16,883 bases of DNA from an uncultured Oscillospiraceae bacterium. Lineage in GTDB: Bacteria; Bacillota; Clostridia; Oscillospirales; Ruminococcaceae. The notes beneath the pieces are model-generated. The model saw only the letters and a list, made by a program, of their open reading frames with translations. It was not told the DNA's origin and ran no database searches. The stretch is taken from the NCBI GenBank assembly GCA_902489475.1, contig CABUAH010000046.1, positions 1 to 16,883 of the forward strand, in the 5' to 3' direction. The position numbers were made by a program, and so were the translations under genes. Shown here piece after piece: positions 1 to 7,759 of the stretch; within the stretch, counting starts at the first letter, position 1, and every line of letters begins with the position of its first letter.

Positions 1-1
1 T

Positions 2-706
2 AATAATAACAATTATAATTTTATTATTGAAAACTATAACGAAATATGTTATAATATACAGAATGCAAGGATAAAGTATTCTAAAGAGCAAACAGATGTA
101 AAAATTTTGGCGGTGACAAAAACTGTCGCTCCCGAAATTGTCAATGCTGCAATTGACTGCGGCATACATTTGCTCGGAGAAAACAGGGTTCAGGAATATC
201 TTTCAAAGAAGGATTTTTACAAGCCCTGCGATGTCCACTTTATCGGACACTTGCAGACAAATAAGGTTAAATATATCATAAATGATGTTTCGCTTATTCA
301 ATCTGTTGATTCAATGAAGCTTGCGTCAGAAATAAACAGACAAGCTTTAAAGAATAATAAGATCATGGATATTCTTCTTGAAGTAAATATCGGAGAGGAA
401 GTATCTAAAAGCGGAGTTTTGAAGAATGAGGTTTATGCCTTAGCAAGTGAGATTTCAAATCTTCCTGCTGTAAAAATAAAAGGTATTATGGCAATTCCTC
501 CGATAAATTCCGATGATAGAATATACGGTTCTCTTTATGAAACATTTAACGAATTGAAAGACAAAAACATTCCGAATGTCGATATGGATATATTATCAGT
601 TGGAATGTCAGGGGATTATGAGAAGGCTGTAAAGTACGGATCTAATCTTGTAAGAATAGGAACAAAGCTCTTCGGAGCTAGAAAATATGTGGAGGTTTCA
701 AAATGA
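2..706 (+). CDS. yggS: YggS/YlmE family PLP homeostasis protein (5' partial)
   Basis: This is a pyridoxal-5'-phosphate carrier/homeostasis protein of the YggS/PLPBP family, a cytosolic single-domain TIM-barrel protein that binds PLP without known enzymatic turnover. Visible family marks are AVTKT, whose Lys is the PLP Schiff-base residue, then GENRVQE, HFIGHLQTNK and the C-terminal phosphate-site stretch VRIGTKLFGAR. The first possible canonical start in the window is TTG at 107, but the frame is open back to base 2. The upstream codons (IIENYNEICYNIQNARIKYS) read like the family's first helix, so the real start lies just before the window and the gene is 5' partial by a few residues. Its stop overlaps the sepF start as ATGA (703-706), indicating translational coupling. 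Position before sepF matches ylmE in the Bacillus ylm cluster. Confidence 0.93.
   Translation, partial: NNNNYNFIIENYNEICYNIQNARIKYSKEQTDVKILAVTKTVAPEIVNAAIDCGIHLLGENRVQEYLSKKDFYKPCDVHFIGHLQTNKVKYIINDVSLIQSVDSMKLASEINRQALKNNKIMDILLEVNIGEEVSKSGVLKNEVYALASEISNLPAVKIKGIMAIPPINSDDRIYGSLYETFNELKDKNIPNVDMDILSVGMSGDYEKAVKYGSNLVRIGTKLFGARKYVEVSK
27..55 (+). promoter_or_regulatory. Possible internal sigma-A promoter within yggS
   Basis: TTGAAA (27-32) and TATAAT (50-55) are separated by exactly 17 bases, a near-consensus housekeeping promoter. It lies inside codons that look like the yggS N-terminus, so it could drive sepF and downstream genes independently of full-length yggS. Such matches also arise by chance in AT-rich DNA, so this is sequence evidence only. 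Confidence 0.35.
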
Positions 707-1122
707 GTGTAATGCAAAGCTTTAAAAATTTATTCGTTGGCACAGATGATGCAGAGGAGCTTTCTCCTGTATACGACACAGCGGATCAGACTTTCGATCC
801 TGTATCTGATAAGAGAAACAGAGAGGTTAAGATTGCCGCAACAACAACCCTTCAGATCGTGCTTGCAAGACCGGCTGATTTTAATGAGGTTAAAGGAATC
901 GGCGACGATCTAAACGCTCAGAAAACAGTTTTATTAAACCTTGAAACTGTAAAACCTGAGGATGCTAAGAGAATTCTCGACTTTTTGTCAGGAGTTGCAT
1001 ACGCAAACGGAGCAGATATTAAGATGATGGCTCAGAAAACATTTGCTATCATGCCGAGAAATGTAGGATTTTCCGGTGTTGACCTAATGAGCGAGCTTGA
1101 AAATAACGGTTATAGTTTCTAA
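703..1122 (+). CDS. sepF: Cell division protein SepF
   Basis: SepF (YlmF) anchors FtsZ protofilaments to the membrane and helps shape the septum in Firmicutes. The protein has 139 residues. Residues 1-12 could form the short amphipathic membrane-targeting helix (MSVMQSFKNLF), followed by an acidic, low-conservation linker to about residue 45. The compact SepF core is residues 46-125: TTTLQIVLARPADF, then VKPEDAKRILDFLSGVAYANGAD, then the closing strand TFAIMPRNV. Start ATG 703 overlaps the yggS stop, and GGAGG sits at 691-695. The next gene begins five bases after its stop. Neighbours ylmH and divIVA fit the conserved division cluster. The gene ylmG/yggT, usually next to sepF, is not here. 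Confidence 0.95.
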   Translation: MSVMQSFKNLFVGTDDAEELSPVYDTADQTFDPVSDKRNREVKIAATTTLQIVLARPADFNEVKGIGDDLNAQKTVLLNLETVKPEDAKRILDFLSGVAYANGADIKMMAQKTFAIMPRNVGFSGVDLMSELENNGYSF

Positions 1123-1127
1123 TATAA

Positions 1128-1910
1128 ATGTATGATAAAAGATTTTCGTTTCTCGGTAATCTGAGTGATGAAGATGAGATATTTATTCACCGTGTCTGTG
1201 ATTTGGCAAAGCGGGCGGAAGAGAAATACTTTGCGTGTTTTTCTCATTTTCTTGACGCAAGACAGCAAGCTTTGGCTAAAGAAGTCCTTTTGTCTTTAAA
1301 GTGTGACAACTATGTTTTTTTCGGCGGCTATGACGGTGCATCAAGAGTAAAGCTTGGTGTTTTTCCTGATTATGAGCAACCTGATGAAACAAAGTTCGGT
1401 ATAGTTCCTTTTACTTTTTCTTATCGGAGAGAGGATAGGCTTGTTCACAGAGATTTTTTAGGAAGTCTTATGTCGCTTAACATCAAAAGGGATACTATTG
1501 GTGACATAATTGTCGGCGACGGAAAAAGTGTTGTTTATGCGGATGAAAATGTCAGCAGTCTTATTCTCAGCGATATTAAAAAGATAGGAAGAATAGGCGT
1601 TAAGATATCCGTGGGAAACGATGAAGAGATAGTACCGCTTCAAACATTCACAGAGATTAAAGGAACTGTTTCGCAGCTTAGACTGGATTGTATCGTATCG
1701 CTTGCCGTAGGTATAAGCCGTGAAAAAGCGTCTTTGCTTATAAAAAATACCGGTGTTAATATTGACTATCGTCTTGTAAACGCTCCGTCATATCAGCTAA
1801 GCGAAGGTCAGACTTTCTCTATCAGAGGATACGGAAAATATACATTCGTCAAAAATTGTGGTTTTACTCGTAAAAACCGTGTTATAGTTATTATAAAGAA
1901 ATTTAATTAG
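1128..1910 (+). CDS. ylmH: YlmH family S4-domain RNA-binding protein
   Basis: YlmH-family protein, 260 residues. The family binds RNA through a C-terminal S4 domain and in Bacillus associates with the large ribosomal subunit, with a reported role in ribosome-associated quality control. The N-terminal half carries the family pattern around residues 38-50 (CFSHFLDARQQ, compare the TDFLDPRQ consensus). Residues 120-150 hold RDFLGSLMSLNIKRDTIGDIIVGDG, a typical YlmH core. The S4 domain spans roughly residues 178-245, with strands around VSQLRLDCIVSLAVGISREKA. ATG 1128 gives an N-terminus of family length, but no Shine-Dalgarno is visible in the preceding 20 bases; translation probably depends on ribosomes finishing sepF five bases upstream. 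Its stop codon overlaps the divIVA ribosome binding site. Confidence 0.92.
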   Translation: MYDKRFSFLGNLSDEDEIFIHRVCDLAKRAEEKYFACFSHFLDARQQALAKEVLLSLKCDNYVFFGGYDGASRVKLGVFPDYEQPDETKFGIVPFTFSYRREDRLVHRDFLGSLMSLNIKRDTIGDIIVGDGKSVVYADENVSSLILSDIKKIGRIGVKISVGNDEEIVPLQTFTEIKGTVSQLRLDCIVSLAVGISREKASLLIKNTGVNIDYRLVNAPSYQLSEGQTFSIRGYGKYTFVKNCGFTRKNRVIVIIKKFN

Positions 1911-1922
1911 GAGGACATTATA

Positions 1923-2669
1923 ATGCTTAGTCCAAAGGATATTGCTGAAAAGCGTTTTGAAAAAGGTACATTTGGTTACAAGCCTGAAGATGTCGATGCT
2001 TATCTTCTTGAGGTTTCAAAGCTTGTTGCATCTTTGCTTGCAGAGAACGAGGAAAGCGACGAAAAGATTATAAAGCTTGTAGAGAAAATCAATGATTACC
2101 GAAATGATGAAGAAGCTATTAAAGAAGCTCTTTTAGGTGCTCAAAAACAGGCTCATCAGGTTCTCAGCGAAGCACAGGAAAAGTCTGAAAAGATGATTAA
2201 TGACGCTAAGTCGGAGCAGGAAAGAGTTTCCAGAGAAAGCGCTGAGCAATGTGATAGGATCGTTCGTGAGCACAAGGCAAAGTGCGAGAAGATAATTAAA
2301 GAGAACACTGAGAAAACGGAACACAGAATCAAAGCTACTAAGCTTCAGGCAGAGCAGGAAGCGGAGAACCTTGAAAAGCTTAAGCTTGAGGTTACAAGGT
2401 TTAAAGCTAAGCTTATTGAGCTTTACAATAAGCAGTTAAAGCTTATTGCTGAGCTTCCGGAAATTTCCGGGGATGAAATTGAAAAGATTATTCAGCAGAA
2501 GGAAGATGAAGCAAGAAAGCTTGAAGAGAGCAAGGCTATCATCAAAGCTGCTGAAGAAATCAAAAATTCACAGCCTGAAAAAACGGAAGATAATTTCCAT
2601 TATGAGGGCAATACATATTCACCGGAGGATATACACTTCGACGATTTGAAGTTTGGAAAAAATAACTAA
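1923..2669 (+). CDS. divIVA: DivIVA domain cell division protein
   Basis: A DivIVA-family scaffold, 248 residues. The family recognises negatively curved membrane at poles and septa and recruits division, chromosome-anchoring or wall-growth proteins. Residues 1-40 (MLSPKDIAEKRFEKGTFGYK, then PEDVDAYLLEVSKLV) are the N-terminal membrane-binding domain. From about residue 40 to 215 the sequence is highly charged and rich in Glu, Lys and Gln, with heptad character typical of a long coiled coil. The tail (about 216-248) is acidic and asparagine-rich. Aligning through the GY pair, the Phe-Arg that inserts into membrane in B. subtilis DivIVA corresponds to Thr16-Phe17 here. A strong AGGAGGA at 1909-1915 precedes ATG 1923 and overlaps the ylmH stop. 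ileS follows after 21 bases. Confidence 0.93.
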   Translation: MLSPKDIAEKRFEKGTFGYKPEDVDAYLLEVSKLVASLLAENEESDEKIIKLVEKINDYRNDEEAIKEALLGAQKQAHQVLSEAQEKSEKMINDAKSEQERVSRESAEQCDRIVREHKAKCEKIIKENTEKTEHRIKATKLQAEQEAENLEKLKLEVTRFKAKLIELYNKQLKLIAELPEISGDEIEKIIQQKEDEARKLEESKAIIKAAEEIKNSQPEKTEDNFHYEGNTYSPEDIHFDDLKFGKNN

Positions 2670-2690
2670 ATCAAAGGGAGAAAACGCTAA

Positions 2691-5474
2691 ATGGCACAGG
2701 ACTACAACAAGACTTTGAATTTACCTAAGACAGATTTTCCTATGAGAGGAAATCTTCCTCAAAGAGAGCCGGAAATGCTTTCAAAGTGGGATGAGCAACG
2801 ACTTTATTATGAAATGGTAAAAAACAACGATGGAAAGCCGACTTATATTTTACACGACGGACCTCCATACGCAAACGGTGATATACACCTCGGAACTGCA
2901 CTTAATAAAGTTCTTAAAGACATTATTGTAAAATATAAAAATATGAGTGGGTATTGTTCTCCGTATGTTCCGGGATGGGATACGCACGGTCTTCCTATTG
3001 AACTTAAAGCTATGAAATCAATAGGAGTTGAGAACGGTGCTATTCCAGCTACAGAGCTAAGAAAGCATTGTAAGGAATTTGCACTTTCGTTTGTCGAGAA
3101 TCAAAAAAATCAGTTTAAGCGTCTCGGAGTGTTGGGCGATTTTGATAATCCATACCTCACTTTAAGACCTGAATTTGAAGCAAGACAGGTTAAAGTTTTC
3201 GGCGAAATGGCAAAACGCGGATATATATATAAAGGCTTGAAGCCTGTGTATTGGTGCCCGGAGTGTCAGACAGCGCTTGCAGAAGCTGAAATTGAATATT
3301 CAGATGATCCGTGCCATTCAATTTATGTTAAGTTCAAAGTATCGGATGATAAGGGAATCTTCTCTTCACTTAATATAGATCTTGATAAAACATATTTTGT
3401 TATATGGACAACCACAACATGGACTCTTCCGGGAAATTTAGCTATATGCTTAGGACCGGAATATGATTATACAGTTGTTAAGGCTTCAAACGGTGAAAAC
3501 TATGTAATGGCACAGTATCTTGTACCTCAAACTATGGAGGCAGCAGGAATTACTGATTATACATGCGAGGGTACATTCCTTGGCAAGGAGCTTGAAGGAA
3601 TCAAAACCGAGCATCCGTTTATGAATCGTCCTTCACCGATAATTATAGGTGATCACGTTACACTTGAAAGCGGAACGGGTTGTGTACATACAGCTCCGGG
3701 TTACGGTGTTGAGGACTTTGAGGTATGTAAAAATTATGATGATATAGGAATTGTTGTCGGCGTAGACGGTAAGGGCGTTTTGACCAAGGATTCCGGAATG
3801 TTTGAAGGACTTAAAACCGATGAAGCAAACAAGGTTATCGCTCAGCACTTAGAGGACATAGGCGCTTTATTTGCACTTGAAAAAATCGAGCACCAATATC
3901 CGCACTGTTGGAGATGTAAATCACCTGTTTTATTCCGTGCTACGGAGCAATGGTTCTGTTCAGTAAATGACTTTAAAGAGGATGCTGTAAAAGCAATAGA
4001 AGATGTTGAATGGATCCCTGGCTGGGGCGAGGATAGAATTAAAGGAATGGTTATGGATCGTTCCGATTGGTGTATTTCACGTCAAAGAACATGGGGAGTA
4101 CCTATTCCTATTATTTACTGTAAGGATTGTCATAAACCAATCGTTACAGAAGAAACAATTAATGCTATTTCCGAGCTGTTTAGAAAAGAGGGCTCTGACG
4201 CATGGTATACAAAGGAGCTTTCTGAATTTATTCCTGACAGTGTTAAGTGCGATTGCGGATGCAGCGAATTTGAGAAAGAAATGGATATCATGGACGTTTG
4301 GTTTGACAGCGGCGTAACTCACAGTGCTGTTTTGGACGAGCGTGATGAACTTTCAAGTCCTGCTGACCTTTATCTTGAGGGCGCCGACCAGTACAGAGGT
4401 TGGTTCCAGTCATCGCTTTTAACAAGTGTTGTCTGCAACGGCAGAGCGCCATATAAGGCTGTTTGTACACACGGATGGGTTGTTGACGGACAGGGTAAAA
4501 CTATGCATAAATCGCTTGGAAACGGAATTGAGCCGAGTGAGATTACCGAAAAATACGGTGCAGATATTTTAAGACTTTGGGTTGCTTCGAGTGATTATCA
4601 TTCTGATATAAGAATTTCTAAGGATATCTTATCACAGCTTTCTGATGCATATAAAAAGATAAGAAATACTGCAAGGTTTATTCTAGGAAATATCGGTGAC
4701 TTTGATATTGATAAGGATGCTGTTTCACTTGATGAGCTTTGCGACCTTGATAAATGGGCATTACTTAAGCTTGATGAGCTTATTGATAAAGTAAATTTAG
4801 CTTACAGCGCATTTGATTATCATATTGTTTTTCATGCTATTCACAATTTCTGTGTTACTGATATGTCAAACTTCTACCTTGATATTTTAAAGGACAGATT
4901 GTATTGTGAAAAATCCGACAGCACTTTAAGAAGAGCAGCACAGACAGTTATGTATAAGGTTCTGTCTGCAATTTCCCGCTTAGTTGCACCTATTTTGTCT
5001 TTCACAGCTGATGAGATTTGGGGATATATTCCACATTCCTCTAAAGATAATACAAAGAGTATTTTCCTTAATGATATGCCTGAAAAGTCGGGAATTTCTG
5101 TTTCTGAGGAATTTAAGGATAAGTGGAATTTAATTTATGATCTTCGTGACGAGGTGAAAAAAGCTCTTGAGATCAAGAGAAATGAAAAGATAATCGGTAA
5201 ATCACTTGAGGCAGACGTAGAGATTTATGCTGACGGAGATTTGTTTGATAAAATCAATGCTGTAAAGCAGCTTCTTCCGGAAGTTTTCATTGTTTCCCGT
5301 GTTAATGTCTTGAAGGGTGAGGGTGAATTCAAAGGAGATATGGATGGTGTTTCTCTGAGCGTTAAGAAAGCGTCAGGAGAAAAGTGCGAGAGATGTTGGA
5401 TTTATTCTGATGATATCGGACATGACCATGATCATCCGACTCTATGTGCTAGATGTGCTAGTGTTGTAAAATAA
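2691..5474 (+). CDS. ileS: Isoleucine--tRNA ligase
   Basis: Cytosolic isoleucyl-tRNA synthetase, 927 residues, of usual bacterial length. Class I features in order: PPYANGDIHLGTALNK with the HIGH-type motif at residues 66-69, the editing (CP1) domain with TTTTWTLPGN and TAPGYGVEDF, RQRTWGVPIPI, DVWFDSG, and the KMSKS-region loop at 602-608 (GKTMHKS). The anticodon-binding helical domain follows, then a C-terminal zinc ribbon with C899, C902, C919 and C922. Both signature motifs differ from the textbook forms: HLGT instead of HIGH and TMHKS instead of KMSKS. I recall similar forms in clostridial IleS, so I expect an active enzyme. The ribosome binding site is AAGGGAG (2674-2680). No T-box leader fits in the 21-base gap after divIVA, unlike many Firmicute ileS genes. 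Confidence 0.97.
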   Translation: MAQDYNKTLNLPKTDFPMRGNLPQREPEMLSKWDEQRLYYEMVKNNDGKPTYILHDGPPYANGDIHLGTALNKVLKDIIVKYKNMSGYCSPYVPGWDTHGLPIELKAMKSIGVENGAIPATELRKHCKEFALSFVENQKNQFKRLGVLGDFDNPYLTLRPEFEARQVKVFGEMAKRGYIYKGLKPVYWCPECQTALAEAEIEYSDDPCHSIYVKFKVSDDKGIFSSLNIDLDKTYFVIWTTTTWTLPGNLAICLGPEYDYTVVKASNGENYVMAQYLVPQTMEAAGITDYTCEGTFLGKELEGIKTEHPFMNRPSPIIIGDHVTLESGTGCVHTAPGYGVEDFEVCKNYDDIGIVVGVDGKGVLTKDSGMFEGLKTDEANKVIAQHLEDIGALFALEKIEHQYPHCWRCKSPVLFRATEQWFCSVNDFKEDAVKAIEDVEWIPGWGEDRIKGMVMDRSDWCISRQRTWGVPIPIIYCKDCHKPIVTEETINAISELFRKEGSDAWYTKELSEFIPDSVKCDCGCSEFEKEMDIMDVWFDSGVTHSAVLDERDELSSPADLYLEGADQYRGWFQSSLLTSVVCNGRAPYKAVCTHGWVVDGQGKTMHKSLGNGIEPSEITEKYGADILRLWVASSDYHSDIRISKDILSQLSDAYKKIRNTARFILGNIGDFDIDKDAVSLDELCDLDKWALLKLDELIDKVNLAYSAFDYHIVFHAIHNFCVTDMSNFYLDILKDRLYCEKSDSTLRRAAQTVMYKVLSAISRLVAPILSFTADEIWGYIPHSSKDNTKSIFLNDMPEKSGISVSEEFKDKWNLIYDLRDEVKKALEIKRNEKIIGKSLEADVEIYADGDLFDKINAVKQLLPEVFIVSRVNVLKGEGEFKGDMDGVSLSVKKASGEKCERCWIYSDDIGHDHDHPTLCARCASVVK

Positions 5475-5482
5475 ATTTTCTT

Positions 5483-5515
5483 CATAAGTTGTCGTATTAA
5501 TTTCGGCAACTTATG
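5483..5515 (+). terminator. Hairpin between ileS and lspA, weak or conditional terminator
   Basis: CATAAGTTGTCG (5483-5494) pairs with CGGCAACTTATG (5504-5515), a 12-bp stem with one G-U pair and a 9-base loop. Only TTTAAT follows, so the U-tract is poor. It may attenuate transcription, or stabilise or punctuate the message, between ileS and lspA. A strong terminator is unlikely. Confidence 0.5.
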
Positions 5516-5532
5516 TTTAATCAGGAGGCAAA

Positions 5533-6036
5533 ATGATAGTTGTATCTGCTATAGTGCTGGTTTTACTTGTGGCGATTGACCAAATAACCAAGGCCTTGGT
5601 AGCTTCATATTTAAGTGTTGGCGATATTGGCTTTTCTTTTTCGATTGGAAGCTTTGATGTTTTTTCAATAACACATGTAAGAAACAGAGGAGCTGCTTGG
5701 AGCATTCTTGAAGGAAAGACATATCTGCTGATTGCTATTGCTGTTATTGCTATAGTTATTGCCTTTTACTTTATTTTAAAAGGTAAAATTAAATCACCTG
5801 TTGGAATCATATCATTAATTATGATAATAAGCGGCGGAATCGGGAACCTTATCGACAGAGTCAGAATTAAAGAAGTCATCGACTTTATAAACCTTGATTT
5901 CATTTCGTTTCCTGTTTTTAATTTTGCCGATATTTGCGTTGTAATCGGTGCACTTGTTTTTTGTTTATGGATTATTTTAAGCGACATTAAGACCAAGCGT
6001 GAAAAAAAGGACAGCATACAAGATGGAAACATATGA
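5533..6036 (+). CDS. lspA: Lipoprotein signal peptidase (signal peptidase II)
   Basis: LspA is an integral membrane aspartyl protease that removes the signal peptide from diacylglyceryl-modified prolipoproteins. The protein has 167 residues and four hydrophobic segments at roughly 3-25, 63-82, 88-103 and 131-150. Conserved blocks are DQITK near the first segment, VRNRGAAWSIL, GGIGNLIDR containing catalytic Asp108, and FNFADICVVIG containing catalytic Asp133. The charged tail (TKREKKDSIQDGN) is cytoplasmic. AGGAGGC at 5523-5529 gives a clear start at ATG 5533. The 3' end overlaps the next gene by 14 bases, and the lspA-rluD pairing is common in Firmicutes. Confidence 0.96.
   Translation: MIVVSAIVLVLLVAIDQITKALVASYLSVGDIGFSFSIGSFDVFSITHVRNRGAAWSILEGKTYLLIAIAVIAIVIAFYFILKGKIKSPVGIISLIMIISGGIGNLIDRVRIKEVIDFINLDFISFPVFNFADICVVIGALVFCLWIILSDIKTKREKKDSIQDGNI
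6007..6011 (+). promoter_or_regulatory. Ribosome binding site deciding the pseudouridine synthase start
   Basis: AAGGA lies 11 bases before ATG 6023. The longer alternative, GTG at 5999, has no purine-rich element upstream, so 6023 is preferred. Confidence 0.55.
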
Positions 6037-6925
6037 GTTTTTGGCTTTATCAAATGACAGCTGCATGAGAATTGATAAATTTCTTTCGCTTAAACTCAAG
6101 GATAAGACACGCTCTTTTATTCAAAAGCTAATAGAAGATAAGAATGTTTTGGTTTCAAATAATACAGTTGCTAAAAATTATAAACTGAAAACAGGAGATA
6201 AGGTGGTTGTAAATATTCCTGATCCTGTTGAGCTTGATGTAAGCCCTGAAAACATTCCTATTAGTATTGTTTATCAGGATGATGATTTGCTTGTTGTCGA
6301 TAAGCCTAAGGGTATGGTTGTTCATCCCGCACCGGGAAATTATTCAGGAACGCTTGTTAATGCTCTTATGTATCATTGCGGTGATAATCTTTCATCAATA
6401 AACGGTGTTATACGTCCGGGTATTGTGCATAGAATTGATAAAAATACAAGCGGACTTTTAATGGTTGCCAAAAACGATAAAGCTCACAACTTTCTTGCTG
6501 AGCAGATTAAAGAGCATACGTTTAAAAGGGAATATTGCGCTGTTTGCTTGGGACATTTTAAAGAACCGACCGGAACAATTAACGCACCTATCGGGAGAAG
6601 TAAAAGTGATCGCAAGAAAATGTGCGTAACTCAGGAAAATTCCAAAGAAGCCATTACAAGATATGAGGTTTTGGAGGAATTTAGCAGTTATTCGCTTGTT
6701 AGATTTATTTTAGAAACCGGAAGAACGCATCAGATCAGAGTGCATTCAAAGTATATAGGTCATCCGGTTCTTGGTGATGACGTTTATTCGAAACCGTTTA
6801 AAGGACTTGACGGTCAATGTCTTCACGCAAAAACACTTGGATTTATTCATCCAAACGGAAAGTATTTGGAATTTAATTCTCCGCTTCCCGAATATTTTTT
6901 AAATGTATTGAAAAGGATAAAATAG
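6023..6925 (+). CDS. RluA/RluD family 23S rRNA pseudouridine synthase
   Basis: A pseudouridine synthase of the RluA/RluD family (YlyB-like by position), 300 residues. It isomerises uridines, most likely in 23S rRNA; the exact target sites cannot be read from sequence. An N-terminal S4 domain covers about residues 15-62 (MRIDKFLSLKLKDKTRSFIQ). The catalytic domain starts near residue 80 with DLLVVDKPKGMVVHPAPG. The catalytic Asp is residue 139 in HRIDKNTSGLL. Further family marks are RTHQIRVH and HPVLGDDVY. The start at 6023 matches the usual family N-terminus and has AAGGA upstream; the frame also allows GTG 5999. It overlaps lspA by 14 bases, and the HAD gene begins three bases after its stop, so co-expression is likely. 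Confidence 0.94.
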   Translation: METYEFLALSNDSCMRIDKFLSLKLKDKTRSFIQKLIEDKNVLVSNNTVAKNYKLKTGDKVVVNIPDPVELDVSPENIPISIVYQDDDLLVVDKPKGMVVHPAPGNYSGTLVNALMYHCGDNLSSINGVIRPGIVHRIDKNTSGLLMVAKNDKAHNFLAEQIKEHTFKREYCAVCLGHFKEPTGTINAPIGRSKSDRKKMCVTQENSKEAITRYEVLEEFSSYSLVRFILETGRTHQIRVHSKYIGHPVLGDDVYSKPFKGLDGQCLHAKTLGFIHPNGKYLEFNSPLPEYFLNVLKRIK

Positions 6926-6928
6926 ATT

Positions 6929-7744
6929 ATGTTTGAGGACATAAATAAGGTTTTGTTGATTACTGATATGGACGGAACTTTTTTGAATTCTAAAAAGGTT
7001 CCGAGTGAAAAAAACCTTGAAGCTGTAAAGCGGTTTCAGCAAGCCGGCGGAAAGTTTACGATTGCAACAGGAAGAGCATATCAAGCAGTAACTCTTTATT
7101 TTGATTATTTTAAATGCAACTTCCCGATGATTATGTTTAACGGCGGAATGGTCTATGATTTTGAAAATAAAAAATCATTATATGACAGATTTGTGCCTGA
7201 TATAACTAAGCCAATGGTTGTAGATATTCTTAAGAAATTTCCTAATCTTGGCTGTGAAATACTCGTTGAGTCAAATATAAAAATTGTTCAGTTTAATGAT
7301 ATGGAAGCATATCACACGAAAATCTGCAAATCTAACCCGGATCATGTTTCGTTAGATGAAATTTACGAACCATGGTACAAGGTCTTATTTGCTGACACAG
7401 CCGAAAATATTGACGAAGTTCAAAAATATGTTGCGTCAAGAGGATTTGAGGGAGTTGATTTTGTAAGGAGCGACAAGTTCTTTTATGAAATTCTGCCACT
7501 GGGCAATTCAAAGGGAACTGCAGTTTCAAAGCTTCGTGAAATATGTAACTTATCAGATTATACAATAGTTTGTGTTGGGGACTATAATAACGATATAGAA
7601 ATGCTTAAATATGCAGATGTTGGCATTTGTCCGAGCAATGCGACCGAAGAAACAAAACTCGCAGCGGATATAGTGCTGAAAGAATCAAATGATGAAAATG
7701 CTATTGCGGCAGTAATAGATTTTATATTTTCTAATATTAATTGA
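6929..7744 (+). CDS. Cof-type HAD-IIB family hydrolase
   Basis: A haloacid dehalogenase superfamily phosphatase of the Cof/HAD-IIB type, 271 residues, soluble. Motif I is DMDGT with nucleophile Asp13 and acid/base Asp15. Motif II is Thr47 in TIATGR. Motif III is Lys195 in GNSKG. Motif IV is GDYNND at 217-222, for Mg2+ binding. The cap (about residues 85-185) is inserted between motifs II and III, as in the C2 subclass. Substrates of this group are broad sugar phosphates, nucleotides or cofactors and cannot be assigned here. It starts three bases after the pseudouridine synthase stop, with AAAAGG about 12 bases upstream, and is followed after 15 bases by transketolase. A sugar-phosphate substrate would fit that neighbour, but this is only a guess. 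Confidence 0.92.
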   Translation: MFEDINKVLLITDMDGTFLNSKKVPSEKNLEAVKRFQQAGGKFTIATGRAYQAVTLYFDYFKCNFPMIMFNGGMVYDFENKKSLYDRFVPDITKPMVVDILKKFPNLGCEILVESNIKIVQFNDMEAYHTKICKSNPDHVSLDEIYEPWYKVLFADTAENIDEVQKYVASRGFEGVDFVRSDKFFYEILPLGNSKGTAVSKLREICNLSDYTIVCVGDYNNDIEMLKYADVGICPSNATEETKLAADIVLKESNDENAIAAVIDFIFSNIN

Positions 7745-7759
7745 CGGAGGTAAATTTTA

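Noticed and set aside
107..109. TTG as the true start of yggS
   Set aside because: The 35 codons upstream in frame match the family's N-terminal helix and strand, so the protein begins before the window.
2670..2690. T-box leader for ileS
   Set aside because: Only 21 bases separate divIVA and ileS. No specifier stem, antiterminator bulge or terminator could fit, and none is seen in the 3' end of divIVA.
5999..6022. Upstream GTG start for the RluD-type gene
   Set aside because: No ribosome binding site precedes it and the extra eight residues are not family-like; ATG 6023 is better.
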